Assembly (NCBI RefSeq): GCF_000143415.4
Contig: NW_003314271.1
Span: forward strand, 1-64,000
Direction of reading: 5' to 3'
Origin: Selaginella moellendorffii
Lineage: Eukaryota; Streptophyta; Lycopodiopsida; Selaginellales; Selaginellaceae
Length of the DNA stretch: 64,000 bases
This document shows, in pieces, positions 1-10,498 of this stretch. The notes under the pieces are model-generated. The model was given only the letters and a program-made list of their open reading frames with translations. It searched no databases and was not told the origin of the DNA. Numbering within the stretch: the first letter of the stretch is position 1; each line of letters begins with the position of its first letter. A program made the translations under genes and the position numbers.

Positions 1-696
1 CCCTGGTACTCGCATTTGCCGAGGGGATTCAGATGTTAAAGGTGATTGTTTCTATCATTGATTTTTGCAAGACCTGACGCGTGATAACAGGAAGCTGGGT
101 TTGAGACTGATCCTCTTGGAGACCTTGACACAGAAACTGAGAGGAGACTGGGACTTCTTGTGAAGGAGAGGTGAGTAGTTTGTTTAACCCCTCTCATGCT
201 CTTACGATTGATTCTTCTTCACAGATACAAGACTGATTTTTATATTCTGCATCGATATCCACTTGCTGTCCGGCCATTCTATACCATGCCTGCTGTCGAC
301 GATCCTAAATATTCAAACTCATTCGACGTTTTCATTCGGGGTTAGTCATCGTTGTTTCCTGTCGTTATTTGTTTGTTCTGATTGTCTTTTGTAGGCGAGG
401 AAATCATCTCCGGTGCCCAGCGTGTTCATGACAAGGATCTTCTTCTAAAGCGGATCGAGGAGTGCAACATTGATCCAAACGCTATTGGCTTGCAGAACTA
501 CATAAATTCTTTCAGGTGAATAGCGAAAACATTAAACTTTTTGTGTGACAAATTTCCTGTTACTGGCAGCTATGGTGCACCACCTCACGGAGGCATTGGC
601 GTCGGCTTGGAACGAGTAGCGATGCTCTTCTGCAATCTGGACAACATAAGGAAGGCCTCTTTGTTTCCTCGTGATCCTAATAGGCTGGCACCTTAG
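1..696 (+). CDS. Cytosolic aspartyl-tRNA synthetase, C-terminal part
   Basis: Charges tRNA-Asp with aspartate in the cytosol (class IIb synthetase). The gene enters from the left edge, so only the C-terminal catalytic part is visible. Exons read about 1-41, 91-170, 225-340, 395-515 and 570-696, each intron GT-AG and about 50 bases. Seen directly: the [12 protein letters not shown] segment, the [13 protein letters not shown] segment and the class II motif 3 region [14 protein letters not shown], followed by the family's characteristic ending [10 protein letters not shown] and a stop. These match eukaryotic cytosolic AspRS rather than the organellar or bacterial form. The stop lies only 25 bases from the stop of the convergent CFAP77-like gene. 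The call is firm; the N-terminus lies outside the window. Confidence 0.95.
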
Positions 697-721
697 GTCG
701 AAGACAACGGTGTCCTGATAA

Positions 722-1832
722 TCAGGCACCAGATTTTGCACAAGTGTTACAACCCATATTGACGCAAGGGATGTGACCACCAGGTTCTTCTTCTTCTTGC
801 TGCTTCTTGTTGATCTTTCTCTTTGGAAAGACAGGAGGCCTTTCGTCCCTGAGCAGTGGTATCTTCTGTAAGTTGTTGATCTTGTGAGGTACATTTTTGA
901 ACTTGGAAATGACAAATCTTTGCTTAGGCCTCGGCGGGTTCCTCCAGTAGAACCAGCGTATTATTCTCATGTCGGTGGTCTTGTTGTTCTTGACAGGGAC
1001 AAAGACTGGCCTGATAACTTGGAAGTCGTGATGGTGTTGGGTATTCATCCTGATGAAATCGTATCCATAAGCATAGCGAATGACTTCATCCATGCTGTCG
1101 CCCCTGTTTCAGGAAAAGAAGAACACGATCATATTAAGCAAAGATTGACGAAGACACCACTTTGGTTCAAACCTTTCGAGCGGTGTGCCGTAGACGTGGT
1201 CTGGATTTACTACCGATGGAAGTGGAGCAACGTTTGCCTGGTACAAAGCAAAGTTGTCATGGTGGAACTAGCAATTCGAGGTAAAGTTTACCAGTCTCTG
1301 CTTGACTTTGAGCTTGATTGGATGCTCTCTTCGGTACATTCTCTGTTCGTCTGCCCGTGTGACTTTCCTGAGAGAAGAAAGTGACGAAAAGAAGTAAAGT
1401 TTGAGTTTTGGAGTGTTGGATCTTACATTTTGGGAGCCTTCTTGTTCATAGCTCGCAGATCAGTGCCTTTGGCAGCGCTTGGGTCAGGGACGTTCTCTCG
1501 GAAGACCATCACTGCGAGGAACCAACACCGAGTTAGTGTTTCCTTCATCGAGTGATCGAACAGGCCTGGACTAACTTACGTTCTTTCACTGTAGGAGAAT
1601 ACTCGTTGAGCACTCCATAGATGAAGTTGTCGCTGGGAAGATTTCTGGTGGATCGTTTTCCCTGGAACGAGGACTGACATGAGCAAAGACAATGAAGAAA
1701 CTTGACGCAAGATAGAGGTACCGCTCCCAGCTTCGGTTTGATGAGAATCTCATCCTTTGCAGATGAGCTCCGGACATTCCCCATTCTGGGATGATCCGAC
1801 TCGTCGTAAGTCATGTTGCCTGGATTCGACAT
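722..1832 (-). CDS. CFAP77-like axonemal (doublet microtubule) protein
   Basis: Probable homologue of cilia- and flagella-associated protein 77, an inner protein of axonemal doublet microtubules. Six exons fit on the minus strand: 1832-1722, 1673-1580, 1511-1427, 1367-1292, 1237-1173 and 1103-722, with GT-AG introns and a continuous frame. Visible pieces are the N-terminal region with IKPKLG, a central segment with NFIYGVLNEYS, the block DLRAMNKKAPKMKVTRADEQ followed by MYRREH, and a C-terminal KFKNVPHKI motif. The LNK...A.....TA.EQ..YR.xH pattern is what suggests CFAP77. The last stretch (Glu- and Lys-rich, CNTCAKSGA end) is not conserved as far as I can judge. The start at MSNPGN is the first ATG after the upstream promoter; MTYDES is an alternative. 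Family assignment is from memory of conserved patterns. Confidence 0.6.
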
Positions 1833-2109
1833 CGCGGAACAAAGCTTGAAATCGATCCGCCAAAGCCGACTTCTTCGACCAATCAGCCTATCAAAATTTG
1901 AGAACGGGGGAATATGCCATTGCGCGGCAACCAATTGGCGCCCACTCGTAGGCGCGTCATCCGCACCGTCCACGTGTCCAGGTGTATCGAATTCAAAGTT
2001 TGAATAAAAGAATATACCTAAAACTGACCTATCTCTGTTCAAGGCTTGATATGCTATTTTGATTCTAGCAATGTGGGCTGGGAGAGAGGTGTAGGGTTCT
2101 TGGATTCTT
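1833..2109. promoter_or_regulatory. Divergent promoter between CFAP77-like gene and glutaminyl cyclase
   Basis: The two start codons face away from each other across about 277 bases, so both 5' UTRs and promoters must lie here. No TATA box or other defined element is convincing. The role is inferred from gene positions only. Confidence 0.4.
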
Positions 2110-3527
2110 ATGATCCAAGAAATGGGGAAGAGGCGGCACCGTCTCTCGCTGGGCGGCGTGATCTTCAGCGCCGGCGCCGTGGTTGCGCTCGTCGTTGTGC
2201 TGCTCGAGGTGTCGTCCGCCTCGAAGCCAAAGAAGGCGGCTTCCACTCGCCAGGTGCCGATCAATTCGGGATTTCGGATCGTCCGTGAGTATCCGCACGA
2301 TGCGAAGGCATTCACTCAGGTTCGATCGATCCATTTCGCTGCTGAATTTCCAGCTCAAAGAAGAATTTTTCTTTTTTTGCGATAAAAGGGGCTTTTGTAC
2401 CATGGAAACAATACACTCTATGAATCCACTGGGCTGCATGGAGAGGTACGCGAAAGTTTGGTAAAGTTCGTTCTGGTTCATTTACGAGGGTTTGGTGCTA
2501 ACAGTCGTCAGTACGTGAAGTTGATCTTCAAACGGGAGAGGTTTGTTTTCTTTCTTTTATCTTTTTGCAGAAAATATATGTTCCAATGTCTGTGCAGGTT
2601 AGAAGGATTTATCGTCTGCAAAGCAGGGATTTTGGAGAAGGATTGGCACTTTGGGAAAACAAGTAACCTCTTTTTAAGATTCGGTGATGGTTTTGTTAAT
2701 TCTAGCAGATTTTTACAGGTTATTTGGCAAACTAACAAAGGATATCTCTACGATGAGAAAACACTGAGTCTCGTAACTTTATACTGTTTCAGAGGTATAT
2801 GATCACGATACTTTGCATTTCTTTCCAGCTAGGAACATTCAAGCATCCCATGACGGATGGCTGGGGATTGACGCACGACAACAAGCATATCATAGGAAGC
2901 GATGGAAGCTCCACTTTGTACTTTCTAGACCCACACAACTTTGCAGGTTTGATGGTTTTTTCAGTGATAGATTTTGCAAGAAGAGTTGATCGCGCATTTC
3001 AGAGATAAGAAGAATCACAGTTAAGGACAATGGAGAAGCTGTGGAGCTTTTGAACGAGCTGGAGTATGTGAAAGGAGAGATCTGGGCGAATGTTTGGCAG
3101 GTACTTCGAAGCAGCGTATTCTCACTTTTCTATCGTTTTCTTTTCTTTTGACTCCGCAGATGAATTCTATTGCTCGAATCTCTCCCAAGGACGGTAGAGT
3201 CGTAGGATGGATAGTTTTGGATGCACTAAGGCAAGTTGCTACCGTTTGTCGTGTTCCTGCTTAACATTTCTTATCCCGCACGCAGGAAGAGCCTCATTTC
3301 TGCTGGAAACAGGGTATGAAAAGTTCCAAGTTTCTTTGTGTTTATCTCTGTTTTCTCCAGAATATAGACGTGCTAAATGGCATTGCTTGGGATGAGGAGC
3401 AAGACCGTCTCTTCGGTACGTGTTTGACACTCTTTGCACGATGCTGAATTCTTCCTTGATCGATACAGTAACTGGCAAGTGGTGGCCAAAGCTCTACGAG
3501 ATCGTCCTGTCCCCGGAACTCTATTAG
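2110..3527 (+). CDS. Glutaminyl-peptide cyclotransferase, plant type
   Basis: Converts N-terminal glutamine of peptides to pyroglutamate in the secretory pathway; plant/bacterial beta-propeller family (PF05096). Eleven exons: 2110-2319, 2389-2445, 2505-2540, 2598-2662, 2709-2772, 2829-2946, 3003-3100, 3160-3230, 3286-3313, 3361-3415, 3469-3527. The N-terminus has a hydrophobic signal-anchor (GVIFSAGAVVALVVVLLEV). Family blocks in order are TLYESTGLHGE, VDLQTGE, DFGEGLAL, KGYLYDEKTLSL, HPMTDGWGLTHD, GSDGSSTLYFLDP, LNELEYVKGEIWANVW, RISPKDGRVVGWI, LNGIAWDEEQDRLFVTGK and a WPKLYEI ending. All are in frame across introns, so the gene looks intact. One intron (3231-3285) starts with GC rather than GT. 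Start ATG 2110 is the first in frame; MGKRRH at 2122 is possible. Confidence 0.93.
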
Positions 3528-3668
3528 ACACGCACAAAGTAGCACAAGCAACTGCTATGGACGGTGGTATTATCAATGTACAATTCTTTCCAATTTTTTT
3601 TTTTTTCTCTCTCGTTTGCTCTGCTTCACAGGAGGTTCCAAGATTGCATTTTTATCGATCCATCCAAG

Positions 3669-3941
3669 TCAGAATGACGCTTCTCTCCACGACGACGCCG
3701 GGAGCACCGAACGGACAGTCTTGAGGTCCCGAAGCCATTTGACGCGCTCGTAGCTATCCCCGGGCGCGTCGGCGTCGCGCAGCATGGATCGCACCAGCGA
3801 CGCCGTGACGCGCCAGGAGCAGAAGAGGAAGATCCAGCCCATTACCACCAGCCCCCACACGAAGAAATCCTCCGCCGCCACCAATCCATCGCCGTCCTCG
3901 TCGCCCATCATCTCCAAGACGACGCTCTCCATCTCCGCCAT
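3669..3941 (-). CDS. Small single-pass membrane protein, unknown
   Basis: A short intronless frame starting MAEMESVVLEMMGD and ending VLPASSWREASF, about 90 residues. It has an acidic stretch resembling an EF-hand loop (DEDGDGLVAAEDF), then one hydrophobic helix (FFVWGLVVMGWIFLF), then a basic tail. I do not recognise the family. Codon third positions are GC-rich as in neighbouring genes, which supports coding. Upstream in-frame sequence extends to 4022 but lacks coding character. It converges on the cyclotransferase gene. Confidence 0.45.
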   Translation of the reverse strand: MAEMESVVLEMMGDEDGDGLVAAEDFFVWGLVVMGWIFLFCSWRVTASLVRSMLRDADAPGDSYERVKWLRDLKTVRSVLPASSWREASF

Positions 3942-4022
3942 TTGGGATTTCTTCTCTCCCTTCCTCGTCCCATGCCAACACGTTGCCTGGACAAAATTTA
4001 GGGCACACGCGGCACACGGCAT

Positions 4023-5394
4023 ATTCTGGGACGGGAGGAATATTCTAGAATATGCTTCTGTGCCGAGGCATATTCGGGGAGGCCTTTTAAAAGCAGTTTC
4101 TAGAATATACTTTATGGTTGGCGGGGCATATTCGTATTTTTGACTTTTCCATTTCTTTTGTTCTTAAAGGTTTTTGTTGCTCATAGAGTCCACGCTCCTT
4201 TTTGTGCGATTTTGAATCATTGCATCGATCTTGACGAGAATGCAATGCATTTGAGTGGACGCAAGAGAAAAAGAGGCGAAGAAATTGATAGAGATTTATT
4301 GGTGGTCCAAGTTTTTTTCTGGTTTTTTTTTTTTCTAGCCTTTGATAGAGCTCTTGCTACAAGGCATTTCTAGTGGCGCTTCATGGTTCCGGAATCTCCA
4401 TTATTGGGGCAGGGGGGGAGGACTTTCGCAAATCGAGACTCAGCTTGGCTTTTTGACAATGGGGAAGAGCGCAAAATCTCTACACAAAATCAAAAGATTC
4501 GCACCGGATCAAAGCATCCAAGACTCTCCCCCTTCTTGGCATATGCGGCGAATCGCGCGGGGGACTTTTCCTCCCTCCCATTGTTCGTTATGATTGTTCC
4601 CCGGGACACAATGGGCGACCGCCACGTGTACGTCCGCCCGCGGCGCGGCGCGTCTGGCGATCGAGCGGTCAGATCCGGTGGACGGCCAGGATTCACTCTC
4701 CCGTGGATCCTCTTCTTTTTCGCGCCAGTATTTGATTGGGAAATGCACGATATGGACATTCGGGGCCACATTTTTTAATTCTTTTTCATGCATCCATCCT
4801 AGTGTTTGGAAATTAGGCGCTCTTTCGGTGGGCTCTAGGGATATTCCATGTCTCGCGTAGAAATTACTGTTCCAGCGATTGCCCACCCACAACACAACCT
4901 GTCAAGCCCTAAATTTAAAGACAAGCCTCCCAAACAAATGGGAAAGACCAGCCGGATTCCAAACGGGATATCAAATCCGGCTTTTAATACCACCATGGGC
5001 CAGCCGTACAAGTGGCCCAAAACCGCGTCTGTGTGTGTGTTTTAGCTGCCGTGGGGTTTCCGCCCGTCCGCGTTCTTCCCAGGGAGAGAGTAAGTGATGA
5101 TCAAGCTAGGGATTGCTCGTCCGCGGAGTGGCGCTGGCTGTAAATCCTTGCCAGGCGCCTCTTGTTTTGCCGGCATCGCGAGGTTTGCAGGAAATCTTGC
5201 GCGCTCGGGAAAATCCAGGTGCTAGAACACGCGGATTTCCAGTGCATGCGAGTAATGCAAGTTGTGGCGCCGGAAATTTCATGCTGGGAGGGAGGGATCG
5301 AGGAGCCAGTCCGGCGCTAGCGAGGAGCTTAGAGAGGGTTTCGTTGTTTCTTCTCGGCCGGCTTTAGAGCTTTTGGGGGTGGGGGATTTTTTGG
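4023..5394. other. Intergenic region, no gene recognised
   Basis: About 1.4 kb between the small membrane protein and the NT-C2 gene. Open frames here are short, overlap on both strands and match nothing I know. Around 4018-4135 there is a cluster of GGCATATTC/GAATATGCC-type words and a short palindrome. The last few hundred bases are probably promoter and 5' UTR of the NT-C2 gene. Confidence 0.5.
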
Positions 5395-7771
5395 ATGACA
5401 GTCTCCGTGAGGATGATGAAGGTCATGAGATGGCCGCTGCGGTCGCTCATGACGAAAAAGTTCTATGTGACAATGGTGCTGCACGGGCTGGACAAGCTGC
5501 TGGCGGCCGACGACTCGAAATTCGTGGTGGATGTCAAGTGGAAGGGGCCGAAACGATCGTTGGGGCCTCGTTTCCGGAGCGTGAAGAGGGAGCGAAGCGC
5601 TGAAGCTGCTGCTACCATGGACGGAGCGCTGGAGTGGGAGCAAGGATTTGACTGCGAGTGTACTCTGGCTCTTGCCAAGGAGAATGGGTTCTACCCATGG
5701 GACGTTTACCTGGTCGTGCGCAAGGTAAAGAAATCTTTGGTTTTTAACTCTCTCTCTCTCTCTCTCTCGACTGACGATTCGAATTTTGTAGATCACTCTT
5801 AATGGGGCCAAGGCCAAGGCGTCAGTCTTTGGCTCGGGATATCTGAATCTTGGGGAGTTTGCTCCTCTAGCTGGGAGTGCACGACATAGAACCAAAGTTT
5901 CCATTTTGGGGGGCGAAAGTGAGGAAGCGATTGGTGTAAGTTTGTGCTTGTTAGGAAAAGCTTTGTCTCGTGCAGCCTAGCTGACAAGAGCTGTGCATGT
6001 CGCAGGTCACTTTGAGCTTTGAGGAAGTCCCGGAACCTGTGGAGACCAACTTTAGGATCATGGCGCCGGCGATCCCATGCATCTCGCTGTGGGAGAGGGA
6101 TGACTTGGGGGATGGCGGAGATAAACCGATGCTGCGTACGAAGAAGTCGCGGGTGGAGGACGCTGCCATCGACATCAGAACAAGTGACGAGAGCTCGCAG
6201 GATTCCCCCGATCGCTTCGAATCCGATTCTGTTGACAACTTTGAGGACAGTGACGCTGTCGATGACGAGGAATTCACTTCTTTCCGCTATGGAAGAATCG
6301 CGGGGGCCAACCAGCTGATAGGAAAGAGCCACGATCAGAGGGCGTCGAATGACGAGGAGGTTTTGGTGTTCAATGGCGGGACAGCGCTAAAGCTGGCGGA
6401 GGAAACTTCATCGTCGGATTCAGACCAGGCGGCGTCCCAGTCGTCCATGAGAAGGATGTTGTCGTGGAGGAAGAGAAAGCTGAGCTTCCGATCCCCGCGG
6501 GCCAGGCGAGGCGAGCCACTTCTCAACAAGGCATACGGTGACAATGGAGGTGATGAAATCGACTGGGACCGAAGGCAAGCCGAGTCACCAGAAGAGTCTC
6601 TTGGAAGCATGGTAAGTGTGTTTCCTTTAATATCTCTTTTTCTTTTCTATCTGTTTCACGTGCTAACATGTGAACCTTCTTCCAGCTCCGACTGAACAAC
6701 GAGAAGAAGACGGCCATCGAAGGAACCTGGGATTTTGGCGAGACGTTTCAAGTAGGCAGCTGGGAAGCGAAAGAGCTGACGAGCCGAGACGGGCAGATGA
6801 TGCTCTCGGCCAGCGTCTTCTTTGCGTCCATCGATCAGAGAAGCGAGAGCGCAGCCGGCGAAAGCGCTTGCACCGCTCTGGTTGCCGTTATAGCCGACTG
6901 GCTCCACAGGTTCCCGGCGTTCATGCCAAGCCGAGCCGAGTTTGATCTGCTGATACGCGAAGGCTCGGCCGAGTGGAGGAAGCTGTGCCAGGACGCCACC
7001 TACAAGGACCGCTTCCCGGACGGGCATTTTGATCTGGAGACCGTGATCGAGGCGGCGGTCCGGCCGCTGACGGTCGTCCCGGAGAAGTCGTTCGTGGGGT
7101 TCTTCCGGCCGGAAGGGCTGGGGGAGTCGAGCGAGTTCCTCGAGGGGGCCATGTCCTTCGACAACATCTGGGACGAGGTGGAGCGGTCCGGGCCGGCGGT
7201 GTACATTGTCAGCTGGAACGACCACTTCTTCGTCGTCAAAGTTGACGAGCAGAGCGTGCACATCATCGACACGCTGGGGGAGCGGCTGTTCGAGGGGTGC
7301 GATCAGGCGTACGTTCTCAAGTTCAACGAGGCAGCGCGGCTGTCCTTCGTGCCACCGGCGGAGGCAGCGGCTCCAAAACAGGAGCAAGGAAGTAGCAGCG
7401 GCAGTGGCAGCGACAGAGAGAGCGACGATGGAAAGAAAGATGAGGCGGCAGCAGCAGCAGCAGCAAAGAAGGATGATTCTCAAAAGGAGTCCGAGGAAGC
7501 AAAGCAGGAAGAACAGGCTAGCGAGGAAGCGGAGAATAGCGAGAGGAAGATGAGGGAGTTCACCGGAAGGAACGCGTGCAAGGAGTTTGTCAAAGGCTTT
7601 TTGGCGGCGATTCCACTGGGGCAATTGCAGAGTGACGTGAAAAAGGGGCTGGTTGGAAAGGACCATCTCCACCGGCGGCTGCAAATCGAGTTCCATTACA
7701 CTGAATGCAAGGTACGTGAGAAAAATGCTAGTGCTGCTATTTCTATTGTCAACAGGGAAACGCAGGCATGA
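5395..7771 (+). CDS. NT-C2 domain protein (plant EEIG1/EHBP1-type)
   Basis: Plant-specific protein with an N-terminal C2 (NT-C2) domain, probably membrane or cytoskeleton associated; exact role unknown. Exons 5395-5724, 5792-5935, 6006-6611 and 6686-7711, with a tiny final exon (probably 7766-7771, giving Ala-stop). Residues about 15-165 form the NT-C2 domain (KKFYVTMVLHGLDKLL, VDVKWKGPKRSLG, ITLNGAKAKASVFGSGYLNL, VTLSFEEVPEP). An acidic/serine-rich linker follows, then a conserved C-terminal block: GTWDFGETFQVGSWEAKELT, TALVAVIADWLH, FDNIWDEV, VYIVSWNDHFFVVKV, DTLGERLFEGCDQAYVLKF and LQIEFHYTE. A Glu/Lys/Ala/Ser-rich low-complexity insert (7369-7555) splits this block just before the last conserved piece. 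Domain order and ending match the Arabidopsis family. The start could instead be Met at 5413. Confidence 0.88.
5749..5768. repeat. (CT)n microsatellite in intron 1
   Basis: A run of about ten CT dinucleotides inside the first intron of the NT-C2 gene. Confidence 0.95.
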
Positions 7772-7969
7772 GAAAAGATAGCGAAGAAAAGAAAAAGGAA
7801 AGAAAGGCACAAAGGTGCTTACCCGGTACTGTAAAGAGATTGTCTTGTAATCTACATACACAGTTGTTGATAACTGCTTCTCTCTTGTCGCGAATTCTCG
7901 TTAGGTTCTCTCTCGTCTCGTCTCGCCTCGAATGGATCTTTTCATGGCCTTTCCTTCTCGTTTCGCTCG

Positions 7970-10329
7970 TCACGGCCTCCAGAGCTTCATCGTTGAATCC
8001 AAACTGTACGTGACGAGGAGGTTTCGATGCGGGTGGTGGCTGATCCCGATAATGTCCTTGTCGTGTGCCTGTTCATTAGGACTGTCAGGAACCAGACGAG
8101 CTCTCCAGGTGGAAGAGTGTTTTTGCAAGTCTCACCTTTAAGAGATGCTCCAGCTTCCCTGCTTGATTGCTAAAGCAGTAGACATTCCTGCACAGGGAAA
8201 AAGGAGAAAAAAAGGAGCATTAATACCACAGCTGTGAGGAGTGTGACTTGTGTAGTTTACATGTCTTCTCCAACGCAATAAATCCAGTCTCCTTTTGGCG
8301 AGACGCAGGCCGCGACGAAATCGCCACCCTCTCTTTTGCCAGACGAGAAGCTCTTGACAACCTGCCAATGCAAAGCCGGAAGGGAAAAATCAGGCACAAA
8401 GGAAAGGAGAAATGCACCTGGCCTTGCAAAGTCATCACGTATATAGACGACGATCTGCTGCAAACGACGATGTGTTCTGGGCTTTTTGGAAGCAGATGCA
8501 CGGAGTTGATAGCAGCGTCCCCTCCCTAAAACACCACCAAAATGTCAAAAGTGTTTGAGCAGAGGAAAAAAAAACACTTTCTTTTCCTTACCCTCAAAGG
8601 TGGGGGAGGTTTCAACGTTTGTAAGCAGTCAGTGGTTCTCATGTCCCACACCTGCATTATAATCAAACCAGATATCAAAAATAAACGAGAGAGGGATATC
8701 TCATAATGTAGAAAGCACCACCCACCTTGACAGTGCCGTCGCTCGAGGCTGTAATAATTCGATTCACTTCCGTTGCAAAGATGGCGTCGTTGACATAGGA
8801 AGTGTGACCGCGAAACTCTTTTAATTGCTTCCCAGACTTGAGTCCATGAATCCTGCAAATAATTGCCGCATGTGAGAGCGCACAAAAAAAATTAAAAATA
8901 AACAGTCTAAAACTCTGTAAGTTGACCTCGCAGTTTCATCGAACGAGGCACTAAGAATCTGGCTGTTGTCCCTTGAGAACGAAACCGTTGTCACGCCCAT
9001 CCCATGCGCTTTGTCAAAACGTTTCAGGCATTGGCCTGTTCGTATCCTCCAAACCTGCAATAAAACTGTGGTGATAACACAAGTCAAGCTTGGACATTCT
9101 ATACTCACCTTGATTTTTCCATCTTGAGCACCAGAGGCAAGCATTTCAGAGTCGCGGCTCACGGCAACCGTCAAAACTGCATCTTCATGCATCATAAACG
9201 AGTCCTCCGCTTGATACTGCAGGTCCTTTTTCAACTTTCCAGTGATATAATCCCAGACCTGGAAAAAATACAACGCTGAAGTAAGAGCCTGGCAATCACG
9301 ATAAAAAAAATCGAACCTCTATGAAGCCATCAACGGAGGATGAAACCAAAAATTGTCCATCAGGAGAGAAACAAGCACACTCGCAATTTTGCTTCCCAAA
9401 CTGTCATAAACAAAATCAGATTATAAAAACAGAAAAGAAAAAGAAAAAGAAAATAAAAGCTTTTCTAGTTTGAGAACCTTGATGGAGTGTTGCAACGTCG
9501 TTGGAAAAGTTTCTTCTATATCAGCCTTCGCAGCGGCAGTACCCTTGAACAAGTCGAACTGCGTCCCAGGAGGAAGCATGCCTGAAAGTTTAGAATGTAA
9601 GAACGCATGAAAAAACTGAAACAAAAGACCTTGATGCTGTTGCCACTTGAGAGCCTGGCCAATGAGCGACATTAATCTCGACGGTGGCACCACCTCGACT
9701 TCGGCAGCTATAGCTTGAGCAATTTGACTCCTTCGTTTCTCCTTGGAAGAATCCTGATATACCTGGTCCACGAAAAAAAGTAGTGGAAAAGAACCATGAG
9801 ACAAGGAAAACAATTACCTCTCGAGCATCGAAGTATGTCCTCACAAGGAGATGCTCTAAACGAAGGTACCGCTCAGGCTGTTCTTGCTTCATGTAATCCA
9901 TTGCCTGGGTCTGCCTCAAAATCGCCCTTGCGGTATCGAGCTCTCTCACTTCAATCATCTCTAGAACCACCTAGAGAGAAAAAGAGAAGAAGAAACATAA
10001 AAATTCTCCAGAGAACAAGGAGAGGAGTAGCAAAAATACCTGCTCGTATAAATCCTCCAGTTTTTTCTTTGGAAGCTTAAGCTGCGCGACTTGAGGCAAG
10101 ACAGCGTCCCAGCGGCCATCGTTCATGTCGGACACAAACGCATCGTAGTTCTCCACACTGTTGAGCGAGACCTGGCACTCGTTCTGGATCGTCTGGAAGG
10201 TCTGGTGGAGGGAATTCTCCTTGCAAAACTGGAGCATCACCTTGATCACGCTGGAGAATGCGGCGGCGCTCAGAGAATCGGCATTTACAAGGGAAGCGCT
10301 TACTCTCGTGCTTCGATCTCCAGCGCCAT
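7970..10329 (-). CDS. SMU1: SMU1 spliceosomal WD40 protein
   Basis: Component of the spliceosome B complex (partner of RED/IK), acting in the nucleus. About 14 short exons on the minus strand. The protein begins [20 protein letters not shown] (LisH region), continues with a CTLH-like region ([39 protein letters not shown]), the family signatures [20 protein letters not shown] and [18 protein letters not shown], and then WD repeats: [70 protein letters not shown] and [20 protein letters not shown]. It ends [20 protein letters not shown]...MKLWRP. Length and order match animal and plant SMU1 throughout, and no break was seen. The stop is at 7970-7972, converging on the NT-C2 gene. Confidence 0.96.
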
Positions 10330-10498
10330 AGCTACTCGCTCCCGCCTAAACCCTAGGTAGCCGAGTTTTAGGGTTCTTCAAAAAATTTGAAATTGAGCTC
10401 CATCTTTTAGGGTTCTTCCGAGAGGGGCGGAGAAGGCGCTGCTACTCCATGAATCTCTTGCGTTGAGGAGCGAATCTCCAGGTTCTTCTCCTTCTTCT
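10330..10498. promoter_or_regulatory. Compact divergent promoter SMU1 / PPR
   Basis: Only about 170 bases separate the SMU1 start (minus) from the PPR start (plus). Both promoters and 5' UTRs must be here or overlap coding sequence. Inferred from gene positions; no specific element is claimed. Confidence 0.4.

Noticed and set aside
4383-4895. Overlapping open frames on both strands between 4.4 and 4.9 kb
   Set aside because: No recognisable motif, mutual overlap and no splice-consistent extension; treated as intergenic.
7380-7560. Glu/Lys/Ala repeat region as a separate gene on the minus strand
   Set aside because: It is the low-complexity insert of the NT-C2 protein; the minus-strand frame is a shadow.
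10463-10498. Upstream extension of the PPR reading frame
   Set aside because: The frame is open but begins with TTG; the first in-frame ATG is 10499.
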